This document shows, in pieces, positions 1 to 8,507 of a stretch of 64,000 nt of DNA. Under the pieces are notes generated by a model. The model was not told where the DNA came from. It was given only the letters and a program-made list of their open reading frames with translations, and ran no database searches. The stretch's first letter is position 1, and the number at the start of each line of letters is the position of its first letter. The translations under genes and the position numbers were made by a program. The stretch is from Streptococcus parasanguinis (GTDB lineage: Bacteria > Bacillota > Bacilli > Lactobacillales > Streptococcaceae), in the NCBI RefSeq assembly GCF_023109675.1, contig NZ_JALDUR010000008.1, positions 10,804 to 74,803 on the forward strand, read 5' to 3'.

Positions 1-77
1 GATAGAAAATCCTAAACTTTTTCATAATAATCTCCCTATAAGAGCCACCAAAACCGGTGGCTTTTTCTACGTACCTT
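1..77. repeat. Compound intergenic repeat, copy A
   Basis: This 77-base block is identical to positions 379-455 and nearly identical, inverted, to about 35664-35740. It carries a perfect inverted repeat (AGCCACC, loop AAAACC, GGTGGCT) followed on the plus strand by TTTTTC, so it looks like a plus-strand terminator. Read on the minus strand, the hairpin is followed by AGGGAG, seven bases, then a five-codon frame ATG AAA AAG TTT TAG. Which strand is functional cannot be told from sequence. The copy is cut by the window edge, so its left boundary is unknown. Confidence 0.75.
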
Positions 78-210
78 TACGAGCATCAGCGAGTTTAGGT
101 ACGTTGACGCAGTTTGAGCGAAGCGAAAACTACGTTCCTTATTACCTTAGCGAACATTAGTGAACTTAGGTACATTGATGCAGTTTAAGCAGAGCGGAAA
201 CTACATCCTT
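68..210. repeat. Two tandem units of a roughly 68-base repeat
   Basis: Each unit reads approximately CTTAGCGAACATTAGTGAAC, then TTAGGTACGTTGACGCAGTT, then CGAACGACAGTGAGAACTAC and GTTCCTTA. The first unit spans about 68-142 and the second 143-210. Short internal inverted repeats (GTTCGAAC and GTTCNC...GNGAAC types) suggest that folded RNA or DNA is conserved rather than a protein. Further units lie at 450-671, 32171-32240 (degenerate, inverted) and 35530-35665 (inverted). I do not match it with confidence to BOX, RUP or SPRITE elements. Confidence 0.65.
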
Positions 211-378
211 TAAAAAGAAAAAGTTATTATAAATAAAAACACAGCTTATTTGTGATGCTAGCTAATACATTTTATCGGACTTAAGACCGATTCTCATACA
301 CAGCGCCTTTTCTTAAGTTTTCTTTAAGCAAACCGCCTTATAATAAAACCATCAAATAAAGACCTCCTAACTTTGTTT
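211..378. other. Gene-free spacer between repeat blocks
   Basis: No convincing gene is present. On the minus strand, an AGGAGG at about 363-368 precedes ATG GTT TTA TTA TAA (a four-residue frame), which parallels the AGGAGG-led short frame next to the inverted copy at 35748-35805. Otherwise the stretch is AT-rich and featureless. Confidence 0.4.
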
Positions 379-455
379 GATAGAAAATCCTAAACTTTTT
401 CATAATAATCTCCCTATAAGAGCCACCAAAACCGGTGGCTTTTTCTACGTACCTT
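379..455. repeat. Compound intergenic repeat, copy B
   Basis: This is an exact duplicate of positions 1-77, including the AGCCACC/GGTGGCT hairpin with its T run and, on the minus strand, the AGGGAG-led MKKF mini-frame. Two identical 77-base copies 378 bases apart indicate recent duplication or active homogenisation. Confidence 0.75.
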
Positions 456-671
456 AGCAAACGTTAATGAGCTTAGTTATGTTGACGCAGTTCGAACGCT
501 ACGTTCCTTACGATTCATAGTGAGTCAAGTCCAATAGGGGCGTAGACGAACTTAGGTACGTTGACGCAGTTCGAACGACAGTGAGAACTACGATCCTTAT
601 TCCCTTAGCGAACATCAGCGAGCTTAGGTACGTTGATGCAGTTCGAACGGTAGTGAGAACTACGTTCCTTC
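450..671. repeat. Three tandem units of the 68-base repeat
   Basis: Units at about 450-509 (shortened), 510-600 (with an insertion in its first half) and 601-671 follow copy B exactly as units 68-210 follow copy A. The conserved core in all units is TTAGGTACGTTGACGCAGTT followed by CGAACG and GAACTACG. The array ends about 45 bases before the extended -10 promoter of the MFS gene, so it may sit in that gene's upstream control region. Confidence 0.65.
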
Positions 672-711
672 TCCTTCATTTGTATCAATACTCCAATTTA
701 TGCTCAATCTG

Positions 712-720
712 TGTTATAAT
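712..720 (+). promoter_or_regulatory. Extended -10 promoter of the MFS gene
   Basis: TGT followed by TATAAT at 715-720 is an extended -10 element. No good -35 hexamer lies 17 bases upstream, as is common for extended -10 promoters. The start codon at 749 follows a GAGGAGGA ribosome site. Confidence 0.6.
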
Positions 721-748
721 GAAGAGAATTTTTGTCTGAGGAGGATTT

Positions 749-1918
749 ATGAAAAAAACACATTCTAAGCTATTCATCCCGGGCATCATTATGCTTGGGA
801 TTGTTTTACGAACACCATTTACTACGCTTCCGACGGTCTTGTCTGACATCGCAGCTGGTTTGGGGGTTGATGTGAGCTCTCTGGGACTATTGACTAGCTT
901 GCCACTTCTCACCTTTGCCATTTTCTCACCTTTTGCGATTCAATTTGCTAAAAGGTTGGGGATTGAGCGCCTCTTTTTCCTAGTTTTGATCGCGATTACG
1001 ATCGGATCTGCCATTCGGATTATCAACCTCCCCTTCCTCTATCTGGGAACCATCTTGATTGGAGCTGGCATCGCCTTTCTCAATGTGCTGCTTCCAAGCC
1101 TGATTCAAGCGAACAGACCCCGCCAACTAGGCATTCTGACCACTTTGTACATCACTTCTATGGGGATGTCCACAGCGATCGCCTCTTCTGTGGCCGTTCC
1201 GATCACCAAAGCCACTTCTTGGCAAGGTTTGGTCAACATCTTGACAGCCTTGTGTGCTCTTGCTTTGGTCATCTGGATTCCTAACCTTCGCTACAACCAC
1301 CGACTCAAAAAGGCTGCTACTACGGAATCTAGTAGCAAGTGGTATACCAATAAATATGTCTGGGCTATCATGATTTTCGGAGGCTTGCAGTCACTGCTTT
1401 TCTACACAAGTATGACCTGGCTTCCGACCATGGCTGTTCAAGCTGGCCTTTCAAAGGTTGAATCTGGACTACTGGCCTCCGTCTTCACCCTGATCAGTCT
1501 CCCGTTCTCCTTGACGATCCCAAGTTTAACGACACGGTTATCCGATCGCAATCGACACTTGATGCTTGCGATTGTTGTCGGAGCAGGGATTCTGGGGGTA
1601 GCCATGCTCTTAATCCCGACCAGCAACTTCTTCTACTGGTTGGTATTAAATGCCCTGATTGGAAGTTCCGTTAGTTCGCTCTTCCCTTACCTCATGGTCG
1701 CTTTCTCCATGAAATCCAGCACACCTGAAAAAACAGCCCAACTTTCTGGACTTGCCCAAACAGGAGGCTACGTCTTTGCAGCCTTTGGTCCTATCCTCTT
1801 CGGCTACAGTAAATCTCTCTTCCACTCTTGGACACCTGCCATTCTTATGCTACTGGTCTTAACCATTATCATGGCGATTGCCCTTTATCAGGTGGAAAAA
1901 GTCGATCATATTTTATAA
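749..1918 (+). CDS. MFS transporter, CynX/NimT-like
   Basis: This 389-residue protein is very hydrophobic throughout, with about twelve predicted membrane segments and a hydrophilic central loop around residues 185-200, typical of the major facilitator superfamily. The opening (PGIIMLGIVLRTPFTTLPTV) and overall pattern resemble the CynX/NimT branch (cyanate, nitroimidazole and other small-molecule efflux or uptake). The substrate cannot be assigned. The start is supported by GAGGAGGA six bases upstream. It is a single-gene unit: its own promoter precedes it and a UUCG-loop terminator follows. Its neighbours (repeats upstream, convergent sip downstream) give no functional hint. Confidence 0.85.
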   Translation: MKKTHSKLFIPGIIMLGIVLRTPFTTLPTVLSDIAAGLGVDVSSLGLLTSLPLLTFAIFSPFAIQFAKRLGIERLFFLVLIAITIGSAIRIINLPFLYLGTILIGAGIAFLNVLLPSLIQANRPRQLGILTTLYITSMGMSTAIASSVAVPITKATSWQGLVNILTALCALALVIWIPNLRYNHRLKKAATTESSSKWYTNKYVWAIMIFGGLQSLLFYTSMTWLPTMAVQAGLSKVESGLLASVFTLISLPFSLTIPSLTTRLSDRNRHLMLAIVVGAGILGVAMLLIPTSNFFYWLVLNALIGSSVSSLFPYLMVAFSMKSSTPEKTAQLSGLAQTGGYVFAAFGPILFGYSKSLFHSWTPAILMLLVLTIIMAIALYQVEKVDHIL

Positions 1919-1927
1919 CCATCGTCT

Positions 1928-1957
1928 GGCTGAAAGATTCGTCTTCCGGCCTTTTTT
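1928..1957 (+). terminator. Terminator of the MFS gene
   Basis: A ten-position stem (GGCTGAAAGA with TCTTCCGGCC, one mismatch and one G-T pair) closes on a stable TTCG loop and is followed by six T residues. It starts ten bases after the stop codon. Confidence 0.85.
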
Positions 1958-1965
1958 GTGCATAC

Positions 1966-1994
1966 AAAAAAGAACTAGGCACTTGTCCTAGTTC
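1966..1994 (-). terminator. Terminator of the sip-like gene
   Basis: On the minus strand, GAACTAGG, a seven-base loop and CCTAGTTC are followed by TTTTTT. It lies ten bases beyond the stop codon of the convergent gene. Confidence 0.88.
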
Positions 1995-2003
1995 AAAGTT
2001 TTA

Positions 2004-3143
2004 TTATCCGTTAAATGAGATATGTACGTGGTCGTTGTGGTTTGCTGTATCTCCACCACGGTCCGGCATTTGATTCCATGTATTAGCTGGTCCGTAAATG
2101 TTATTTACTGGCATGTAGAATTGTTGTTTCCAGATAATATATGAGATACCTGCACGGTCCATGTTATCAATCGCATACTGTGCAACTTGATCTCCAAGCT
2201 CTGAATTTGTTGGAACCATCACGTCTACTGCAAGTCCTTTACCATGGTCTTCTGGATCCCCTTCACGGTAACCACCGATGTTTGTGATACCGAATTTCGC
2301 TGCAATTTCTTGACGGAAAGCTTCCGCTTGAGGTTGAAGATTTGGATCAGTTGGAATAGTATTTCCGCTTGTTGGAGTTGATGCTACTGGTTGCACTTCA
2401 GGTGCTGCAGCAGTTTCTACTGCTGGTTGTGCTGCTGGAGCTTCAGGAGCAGAAGCTGGTGTTTCAGCAGGAGCTTCTGCTGGAGCTGCTTCCGCTGCTG
2501 GAGCAGATTGAGGAGCAGCTGGCGCTACTTCTTGATTTTGTACTTCAACATTGACAGCTGGAGCACCGTAGTTAGGTGTTTCTGGAACAGCTGGTTGTGC
2601 CGGTGTTTCTGCTGCTGGTACTTCAACTACAGGAGCTTCCGCTGGGGCTTCTTGAGTTTCCGCTGCTGGAGCAACTGGAACAGCTTTGTTATCTTCGTTT
2701 ACTGGTTTAGACAAATCGTTGACAGCGACTGTTTGGTCATCAACTGTCACTTGGTTTGTTGTCAAGTCAGCACTTGCAACGGTTGCATCTGTCGCACCTG
2801 CTTGAGGAGTTTGGATTTCAACTGAAGTTACTTCTTTTTGATCATTTACTGTTGTTTTCAATACAGTACCTGGGTAGATCAAATCCATGTTGCTGATGTT
2901 GTTTAAGTTTGCCAACACATGAACATCGATTCCAAGCGCTTCTGCGATCGAACTCAATGTATCACCATATTTGATGGTATAAGTTTGTTGGTTTTCACCG
3001 CTTTGTTGGATATCATGTTTGATTTCATCTACTGAGCGAGCTACCCAATCTTCAAGTGTTTCTGCAGTGGCTTTTGTAAATGGAATCACTGCAAGAGCTA
3101 CTGTTGAAGCGATCAAGGCTTTCGTATTAACTTTTAATTTCAT
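2004..3143 (-). CDS. Sip-like secreted LysM protein
   Basis: This 379-residue protein has an N-terminal signal peptide (about 1-27, cleavage near AET), one LysM domain at about 53-98 (YTIKYGDTLSSIAEALGI), a long Ala/Pro/Glu-rich low-complexity linker at about 150-265, and a conserved C-terminal domain (about 268-379) with GDPEDHGKGLAVDVMV and MPDRGG..ANHNDHVHISF. This is the architecture and C-terminal sequence of the group B streptococcal surface immunogenic protein Sip. LysM predicts peptidoglycan binding, so the protein should be secreted and cell-wall associated. The His/Asp-rich C-terminus looks metal-binding, but enzymatic activity is not established. AAAGAGGA precedes the ATG. A VicR/WalR-type box lies 158 bases upstream, consistent with control along with other wall proteins. 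Confidence 0.88.
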   Translation of the reverse strand: MKLKVNTKALIASTVALAVIPFTKATAETLEDWVARSVDEIKHDIQQSGENQQTYTIKYGDTLSSIAEALGIDVHVLANLNNISNMDLIYPGTVLKTTVNDQKEVTSVEIQTPQAGATDATVASADLTTNQVTVDDQTVAVNDLSKPVNEDNKAVPVAPAAETQEAPAEAPVVEVPAAETPAQPAVPETPNYGAPAVNVEVQNQEVAPAAPQSAPAAEAAPAEAPAETPASAPEAPAAQPAVETAAAPEVQPVASTPTSGNTIPTDPNLQPQAEAFRQEIAAKFGITNIGGYREGDPEDHGKGLAVDVMVPTNSELGDQVAQYAIDNMDRAGISYIIWKQQFYMPVNNIYGPANTWNQMPDRGGDTANHNDHVHISFNG

Positions 3144-3300
3144 CTTTTATCCTCTTTTTTCTTTGTTTTTTTGCTCAAGATTTTCTTGGACAAATTAACT
3201 ACCATACTATCTTATCACAATTTAAAAATAATAAAAGGCCTTTTTGGCTATTTAACAAAACTGTATTTTTCTTGTAACATTTCGTCTTTCTTGTCACATT

Positions 3301-3317
3301 GTTACAAACTAGTAACA
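3301..3317 (-). promoter_or_regulatory. WalR/VicR-type box upstream of sip
   Basis: On the minus strand the sequence is TGTTAC, five bases, TGTAAC, an exact fit to the published WalR/VicR consensus TGTWAH-N5-TGTWAH. It lies 158 bases before the sip start codon. A third TGTTAC half site follows downstream on the same strand (about 3272-3277). Confidence 0.55.
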
Positions 3318-3352
3318 TAAAATTAGGGTCCTGGAAGAAGAGTTCGAGGGCG

Positions 3353-3390
3353 CAAAAAAAGCCTCATCAAGGAGCGGTTCCTCGATGAGG
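3353..3390 (-). terminator. Terminator, probably of the V-ATPase operon
   Basis: CCTCATC...GATGAGG forms a stem around a 15-base loop that can pair further (AGGA/TCCT). On the minus strand it is followed by a run of seven T. It lies about 270 bases beyond ntpD and upstream of sip, so it would end read-through from the ATPase operon. Confidence 0.7.
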
Positions 3391-3512
3391 TTCTTGTATT
3401 TTTTAAGTAATTGAACATAGCTTTTTACGGCTTTGTATCTTATAACTGAACACGCCCTAAATGCTGTGTGATAAACGCAAACTGTAATAGTACTAACTTC
3501 AAAGACACAGTA

Positions 3513-3619
3513 GCTGATTGGATTTTTCTCTCGCTTTAAGAGCTCGGAAAAATCCTAATCAGCCTTGTGGGGGCAGGACAACGAAGCATTCTATACAACA
3601 GTGCTTCTGTCCTGCTCCC
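3513..3619. repeat. Twin large hairpins downstream of ntpD
   Basis: Two large inverted repeats stand side by side. The first (3513-3563) pairs GCTGATTGGATTTTTC with GGAAAAATCCTAATCAGC; the second (3569-3619) pairs GGGGCAGGACA..GAAGCA with TGCTTC.TGTCCTGCTCC. They occupy the gap between ntpD and the terminator at 3353. Near-direct repeats (GCTTTTTACGGCTTTGTATC and GCTTTTTACGGGCTTTGTATC) flank the pair at about 3420 and 3632, suggesting an inserted element. No coding frame is present in the rest of the 519-base gap. Confidence 0.6.
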
Positions 3620-3662
3620 TATTTTCACTTTGCTTTTTACGGGCTTTGTATCTTGATGTATC

Positions 3663-4286
3663 TTATTTTACCTTCATGATTCTGACGAGGTTGGCGCGTT
3701 CGGCTTCTTCGAGTTTCATTTCGATATAATAGATAGTCTCTTTGAGGTCTGGGATGGTCGCATACTCGAGTCCGTTCACTCGACGGCGGGTTTTCTCGAT
3801 TTCATCTGCCATGAGTTGGCAGCTTTTTTCGATTTCCGCTAACTTGAGCAAATCAGGGAGTAGATCCCCCATTTCTTGGATCGTGCTATCCATTTGACTG
3901 TTGGAGGCGAGGTAGCTATAAACCACGTCCCCTTCATCATCTCCGTATGGATTATCGATACGGGCATGGAGCTTGGGCACGCGCACACTCATGACATTTT
4001 CTTCCTCGATGTGTAGCATCACTTCTCGAGTGGGAACGGCAAAGATTTCTTCTACCATGAGGTCACTCTCCAAGGACTTGGCCATCACGAAATCTTGCAT
4101 ATTGCCCACCAGCGCTGCCTCCACCTTTTGGCGCAGACGATTATTCTCTCGCACAGCTTCAATAAAGCGACGCATGAGTTCATCCCGCTTATCCTTGAGC
4201 AACTTGTGCCCCCGGGTTGCTGTCTTGAGGCGCTCTTTGAGAATATTGAGCTCCATCCGAGTTGGTTTTACATTTAATCGTGCCAT
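3663..4286 (-). CDS. V-type ATPase subunit D
   Basis: This 207-residue, almost entirely helical protein begins [20 protein letters not shown], the typical start of V/A-type ATPase subunit D. Subunit D forms the central shaft that turns inside the A3B3 head and couples ATP hydrolysis to rotor rotation. Long coiled-coil stretches at both ends (about 5-70 and 150-205) fit the antiparallel shaft. It is the last gene of the operon, three bases after ntpB. Terminal position and length match E. hirae ntpD, although the ntpH and ntpJ genes that follow in E. hirae are absent here. Confidence 0.93.
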   Translation of the reverse strand: MARLNVKPTRMELNILKERLKTATRGHKLLKDKRDELMRRFIEAVRENNRLRQKVEAALVGNMQDFVMAKSLESDLMVEEIFAVPTREVMLHIEEENVMSVRVPKLHARIDNPYGDDEGDVVYSYLASNSQMDSTIQEMGDLLPDLLKLAEIEKSCQLMADEIEKTRRRVNGLEYATIPDLKETIYYIEMKLEEAERANLVRIMKVK

Positions 4287-4289
4287 AGG

Positions 4290-5675
4290 CTAATCCTCTT
4301 TGTTTGGCAGATACTTGTCAATCATCTCATCCTTGATCCGTTTAAGCTCTGTTCGTGGAAGGATGGATAAGAGTTCCCAACCGAGATCCAAACTTTCCTC
4401 AATCGTCCGATTGGTAGTGAAACCTTGGTTGATGTATTCTTGCTCAAAGCGGTCTGTAAATTTAACATAGAGCTTGTCGGTATCTGACAAGGCAGATTCC
4501 CCAAGCACTACAGCCAGTTCTTTGGCTTGTTTTCCTTGGGCGTAGGCCGCAAAGAGCTGGTTCATGGTCGCCGCATGGTCTTCCCGAGTCTTGCCTTCAC
4601 CAGAACCCTTGTCCTTCAAACGAGAAAGGGATGGAAGAACATTGATCGGTGGGCGGTAACCACTATTGTAGAGATCGCGGGACAGAATAATCTGACCTTC
4701 GGTGATGTAGCCTGTCAAGTCAGGGATGGGGTGGGTGATGTCATCTTCTGGCATAGAGAGGATCGGAATTTGGGTCACAGATCCTTTCTTTCCAACCAAG
4801 CGTCCTGCACGTTCGTAGAGGGTTGAGAGGTTGGTATAGAGATAACCTGGATAACCCCGACGACCTGGAACTTCCCGGCGGGCAGCGGATACTTCCCGAA
4901 GGGCTTCACAGTAGTTGGTCATATCGGTCATAATAACCAAGACGTGCATGTCTTTTTCATAGGCCAAATATTCGGCAGCTGTCAAGGCGATCCGAGGAGT
5001 GGCAATCCGCTCGATAGCGGGGTCATTAGCTAAGTTGATAAAGAGGACCGAGCGGTCAATCGCACCTGTCTCCCGAAGGTCGTTCATAAAGAACTCGGCT
5101 TCTTCAAAGGTGATTCCCATAGCCGCAAAGACCACGGCGAAGTTTTCTTCAGAATTAAGAACCGTTGCTTGACGGGCGATTTGAGCCGCCAACTCCTTGT
5201 GAGGAAGACCAGAACCTGAGAATACTGGGAGCTTTTGGCCCCGAACCAAGGTATTCAAATGGTCAATGGCTGAGATCCCTGTCTGGATAAATTCATCTGG
5301 ATAGTCCCGTGAAACAGGGTTGATGGCTTGTCCATCAATGTCCAAGTATTTCTCTGGGATAATCTCTGGACCGCCATCGATGGGTTTGCCCATCCCGTTA
5401 AAGATGCGTCCGACCATGTCTTCAGACACAGGAAGTTCTAGGGGACGTCCGGTAAAGCGGACTTTGGCTTTTTCCAAATTGATCCCGCTAGATCCTTCAA
5501 AGAGCTGGACCATGGCTTTATCTTCTTGGACTTCGAGAACTTGTCCCTGACGGGTCGTTCCATCATGAAGCTTGATTTCAACTAGCTCATTGTAGTGAAC
5601 CCCTTCGACCTGATCGACAATCATCAAGGGGCCAACAACTTCGCTGACAGTACGGTATTCTTTAATCACGATCAT
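4290..5675 (-). CDS. V-type ATPase subunit B
   Basis: This 461-residue non-catalytic B subunit of the A3B3 head contains [21 protein letters not shown] at its start (split here only by length), the nucleotide-binding-fold core, and [20 protein letters not shown] in place of a true P-loop, as expected for the regulatory subunit. [18 protein letters not shown] and [20 protein letters not shown] are diagnostic. The start overlaps the end of ntpA by 14 bases, implying translational coupling that would help keep A and B stoichiometric. The membrane-associated complex faces the cytoplasm. Confidence 0.96.
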   Translation of the reverse strand: MIVIKEYRTVSEVVGPLMIVDQVEGVHYNELVEIKLHDGTTRQGQVLEVQEDKAMVQLFEGSSGINLEKAKVRFTGRPLELPVSEDMVGRIFNGMGKPIDGGPEIIPEKYLDIDGQAINPVSRDYPDEFIQTGISAIDHLNTLVRGQKLPVFSGSGLPHKELAAQIARQATVLNSEENFAVVFAAMGITFEEAEFFMNDLRETGAIDRSVLFINLANDPAIERIATPRIALTAAEYLAYEKDMHVLVIMTDMTNYCEALREVSAARREVPGRRGYPGYLYTNLSTLYERAGRLVGKKGSVTQIPILSMPEDDITHPIPDLTGYITEGQIILSRDLYNSGYRPPINVLPSLSRLKDKGSGEGKTREDHAATMNQLFAAYAQGKQAKELAVVLGESALSDTDKLYVKFTDRFEQEYINQGFTTNRTIEESLDLGWELLSILPRTELKRIKDEMIDKYLPNKED

Positions 5676-7452
5676 TGTCTACTCCTCCTTTTGCGACGAT
5701 TTGGTGTAGGGTTTCTACGATTTCTTCTTTCAGGGCTTGAATGGTTGCCAACTGATCCTCATGGATGAACTTGCTCCGGGCAATACGGTCTCGAAGAGCT
5801 ACGGTTCCTTCCATGATTTCTGTGAAGTAAGCTCCCAATTCTAGTGCTTTTTGACTTTCTTGATCAAAGGTCAAAATGTTGGTCAACAAGGCCACCTGCT
5901 TGCTGAAAGAGGTATAGGTATCGACCTCATCAAAGGCGTTTTGTTGCAGGTAGTCTTCACGGATCATCTTGGCCGCATTCATGGTCAAGCGGTCTTTTTC
6001 AGACAAGGAATCTAGACCAACCAAGCGGACGATTTCTTGCAATTCACTTTCCTTTTGAAGCAAATTCATAGCACGGGTCACTTTTTCAGACCAGCTGATT
6101 TGTTCATGTAGATCGATATAGCGACCGACTTCATCTTGGTAAAGCGAATAAGAACTCAACCAGTTGATGGCTGGGAAGTGACGACGTTGCGCCAATTGAG
6201 CATCTAAGCCCCAGAAGACCTTAACAATTCGCAAGGTATTTTGCGTTACCGGCTCTGAAATGTCTCCACCTGGAGGGGAAACGGCACCGATAGCGGTAAT
6301 CGAACCTTCGCGCGCAGTGGTTCCAAGTGTCTTGACCCGACCTGCCCGCTCGTAGTATTCGGCGATCCGGCTACCAAGATAGGCTGGGTAGCCTTCATCC
6401 CCTGGCATTTCTTCTAGACGACCAGACATTTCACGAAGAGCTTCTGCCCAACGAGAAGTAGAGTCCGCCATGATGGCAACGGAGTAGCCCATATCGCGGA
6501 AGTATTCGGCAATGGTAATCCCTGTGTAGATGGAAGCTTCCCGCGCCGCTACTGGCATGTTCGAAGTGTTGGCGATCAGAACAGTCCGTTGCATGATGGA
6601 TTGACCAGTCGTTGGATCGATCAATTCTGGAAATTCATTCAGAACGTCCGTCATTTCATTTCCACGTTCCCCACAACCCACGTAAATTACGATGTCTACA
6701 TTGGCAAACTTAGCCACCTGGTGTTGCACAACTGTTTTCCCAGCTCCGAAAGGACCAGGAACTGCTGCAGCTCCACCTTTAGTCACAGGGAAGAAGGTAT
6801 CGATGACCCGTTGACCGGTGACCAAAGGCTCTACTGGAATGAGTTTTTGTGCAAAGGGACGGCCTCGACGAACCGGCCATTTTTGCATCAGGGTTCCAGT
6901 AAAGAGACTGCCATCTGCCTGCTCGATCTCATAGACTGGCTCTTCCACTGTGTAAGAACCTGCTGCGATCTTGGTCACACGTCCACTCACACCAAAAGGC
7001 ACCATGATGCGGTGTTCCACCATATTGGTCTCCTGAACCGTACCGACGATGTCTCCAGCGACCACTTCTGTCCCTTCAGTCACGCTTGGCTCGAAGGCCC
7101 ATTTGGTGTCCCGATCTAGATTTGGAACTTGCACCCCGCGAACCAAAAAGTCACTGGCAGTCACTTCTTGGAAGCGTTCCAAGGGGCGTTGGATCCCGTC
7201 AAACATCTGATAGATCAAGCCTGGTCCCAATTCAACAGAAAGGGGAGCTCCGGTTGTGACCACTGGTTCTCCTGGACCGACTCCAGACGTTTCTTCATAT
7301 ACTTGGATAGAGGCTTCGTCCCGCCGCATCTCAATAATTTCGCCAATCAAACCAAGATCGCCGACCCGGCAAATGTCTTGAATATTGGCTTCCTGCATCC
7401 CTGATGCAACCACCAAGGGACCGGAAACTTTGATAATTTTTCCTTGAGTCAT
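5662..7452 (-). CDS. V-type ATPase catalytic subunit A
   Basis: This 596-residue catalytic subunit hydrolyses ATP. The P-loop [13 protein letters not shown] lies near residue 235, followed by [15 protein letters not shown] and the Walker B region ([20 protein letters not shown]). The insertion between the N-terminal barrel and the P-loop (about 115-190), which distinguishes V/A-type A subunits from F-type beta, is present. It lies 33 bases downstream of the GNAT gene and overlaps ntpB. The start follows CAGGAGGAATAC. Function in the complex is certain from sequence; direction (pump or synthase) is not. Confidence 0.97.
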   Translation of the reverse strand: MTQGKIIKVSGPLVVASGMQEANIQDICRVGDLGLIGEIIEMRRDEASIQVYEETSGVGPGEPVVTTGAPLSVELGPGLIYQMFDGIQRPLERFQEVTASDFLVRGVQVPNLDRDTKWAFEPSVTEGTEVVAGDIVGTVQETNMVEHRIMVPFGVSGRVTKIAAGSYTVEEPVYEIEQADGSLFTGTLMQKWPVRRGRPFAQKLIPVEPLVTGQRVIDTFFPVTKGGAAAVPGPFGAGKTVVQHQVAKFANVDIVIYVGCGERGNEMTDVLNEFPELIDPTTGQSIMQRTVLIANTSNMPVAAREASIYTGITIAEYFRDMGYSVAIMADSTSRWAEALREMSGRLEEMPGDEGYPAYLGSRIAEYYERAGRVKTLGTTAREGSITAIGAVSPPGGDISEPVTQNTLRIVKVFWGLDAQLAQRRHFPAINWLSSYSLYQDEVGRYIDLHEQISWSEKVTRAMNLLQKESELQEIVRLVGLDSLSEKDRLTMNAAKMIREDYLQQNAFDEVDTYTSFSKQVALLTNILTFDQESQKALELGAYFTEIMEGTVALRDRIARSKFIHEDQLATIQALKEEIVETLHQIVAKGGVDNDRD

Positions 7453-7485
7453 GTATTCCTCCTGGGAATCCTTTGTTTCTTTGTT

Positions 7486-8190
7486 TTACTTTTGTGCTAT
7501 CTCTCTTAGAGATTGCTTTTGTTGGCCATTGGCATCGAAATTGCTTGGATCCAACCAGGCTTCTAGTCGCTGTTTGATAGCTGGCCATTCTTGGTCAATG
7601 ATAGACAACCAGTCTGTATCGCGGGTACGACCTTTATAAACAACAGCCTGACGGAAACAGCCTTCATAGGTGAACCCTAAGCGCTCAGCTGCTTTGCGAG
7701 ATGCTTGGTTTAAGGCATCGCATTTCCACTCATAGCGGCGGTAGCCTAAATCTTCAAACACGTAGCGCGCTAACAGATACTGGGCTTCCGTAGCCATGCG
7801 TGTCTTTTGGAGCGCTGGTGAATAGGTCACTGCTCCGACTTCGATCACCCGGTTGGCTTGATCGATCCGCATGAGAGAGAAAGTTCCCAAAGCCTTGCCT
7901 GAATCTTTGTCTACAATCGCATAGTAAAAGCGACCTTGGGCTGTCATGAGATCATCTAATAAGCGGTCCCACTCCTCCTCATTGCGGGCAGGGTCTTTGA
8001 ATAGAAAGGTCCACATCGCTGCTGGAGAGTCCGGCCCGTAGACCTGATAAAGATCTGCTCCATGTTTTTCTTTTGAGAGGCGCTCGATCACGGTATAGCG
8101 ACCTTCGATCCGCTCAATAGCTGGCAGACGCCCCGGTGTAAAATCCGGCAGTGCATCGCCAATCGCTTGGCCAAATTCATTTGTTCTCAT
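7486..8190 (-). CDS. GNAT acetyltransferase inside the V-ATPase operon
   Basis: This 234-residue protein of the RimJ/RimL-type GNAT family carries a typical acetyl-CoA fold: GTFSLMRIDQANRVIEVGAV (strand 4 region), KTRMATEAQYLLARYVFEDLGYRRYEWKC, and NQASRKAAERLGFTYEGCFR near the C-terminus. Such enzymes acetylate protein N-termini or small amines; the target here is unknown. It begins inside the stop of the preceding F-type subunit gene (ATGA overlap), so it is translated with the ATPase genes. It has no counterpart in the E. hirae ntp operon. Whether it modifies an ATPase subunit or is a passenger is inference. Confidence 0.85.
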   Translation of the reverse strand: MRTNEFGQAIGDALPDFTPGRLPAIERIEGRYTVIERLSKEKHGADLYQVYGPDSPAAMWTFLFKDPARNEEEWDRLLDDLMTAQGRFYYAIVDKDSGKALGTFSLMRIDQANRVIEVGAVTYSPALQKTRMATEAQYLLARYVFEDLGYRRYEWKCDALNQASRKAAERLGFTYEGCFRQAVVYKGRTRDTDWLSIIDQEWPAIKQRLEAWLDPSNFDANGQQKQSLREIAQK

Positions 8191-8507
8191 AAAATATCCT
8201 GTCCTACTGCTTTTTCGACATTATCACGAATCCGCTGTTGGCCCAGTCCTGTAGTCCCTCTATGGGTCGGGATAAGAATCAGAGCCGGTGTCAGCTGCTG
8301 GTCGTAAAAAGCCACTGTATCTGGAATAGCCTGAGCAATATCCTCTGTCAGGTAGATAATCCCGAAGTTTTCCCGACTGAGTTTTCGCAGGGTATTGATC
8401 GCTTCTTGTGGCTCTGTGACCGGATAGGTTTGAAAGCCAATCAGGCGAAAAGGAAGGATGGCGTCCCGATTGCCCACAACTGCGATCTTATAGGTCTGTT
8501 TGTCCAT
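8187..8507 (-). CDS. V-type ATPase subunit F (NtpG of E. hirae)
   Basis: This 106-residue Rossmann-like protein begins YKIAVVGNRDAILPFRLIGF, typical of the V/A-type F subunit, which binds the D shaft and modulates activity. The sequence TEDIAQAIPD matches the conserved centre of the family. It overlaps ntpC by 20 bases upstream and the GNAT gene by four bases downstream. Naming differs between systems: subunit F here corresponds to ntpG in E. hirae. Confidence 0.9.
   Translation of the reverse strand: MDKQTYKIAVVGNRDAILPFRLIGFQTYPVTEPQEAINTLRKLSRENFGIIYLTEDIAQAIPDTVAFYDQQLTPALILIPTHRGTTGLGQQRIRDNVEKAVGQDIL

Noticed and set aside
2400..2680. Short-period repeats that might suggest a CRISPR array
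   Set aside because: They are degenerate codon repeats (Pro-Ala-Glu) of the sip linker with no constant repeat-spacer pattern.
2369..2825. Long plus-strand frames rich in Leu, Cys and Trp across the sip gene
   Set aside because: They are antisense shadows of the Ala/Pro/Glu-rich linker of the Sip-like protein; they have odd composition and no ribosome site.
6589..7119. 176-residue plus-strand frame
   Set aside because: It is antisense to ntpA and lacks a ribosome site.
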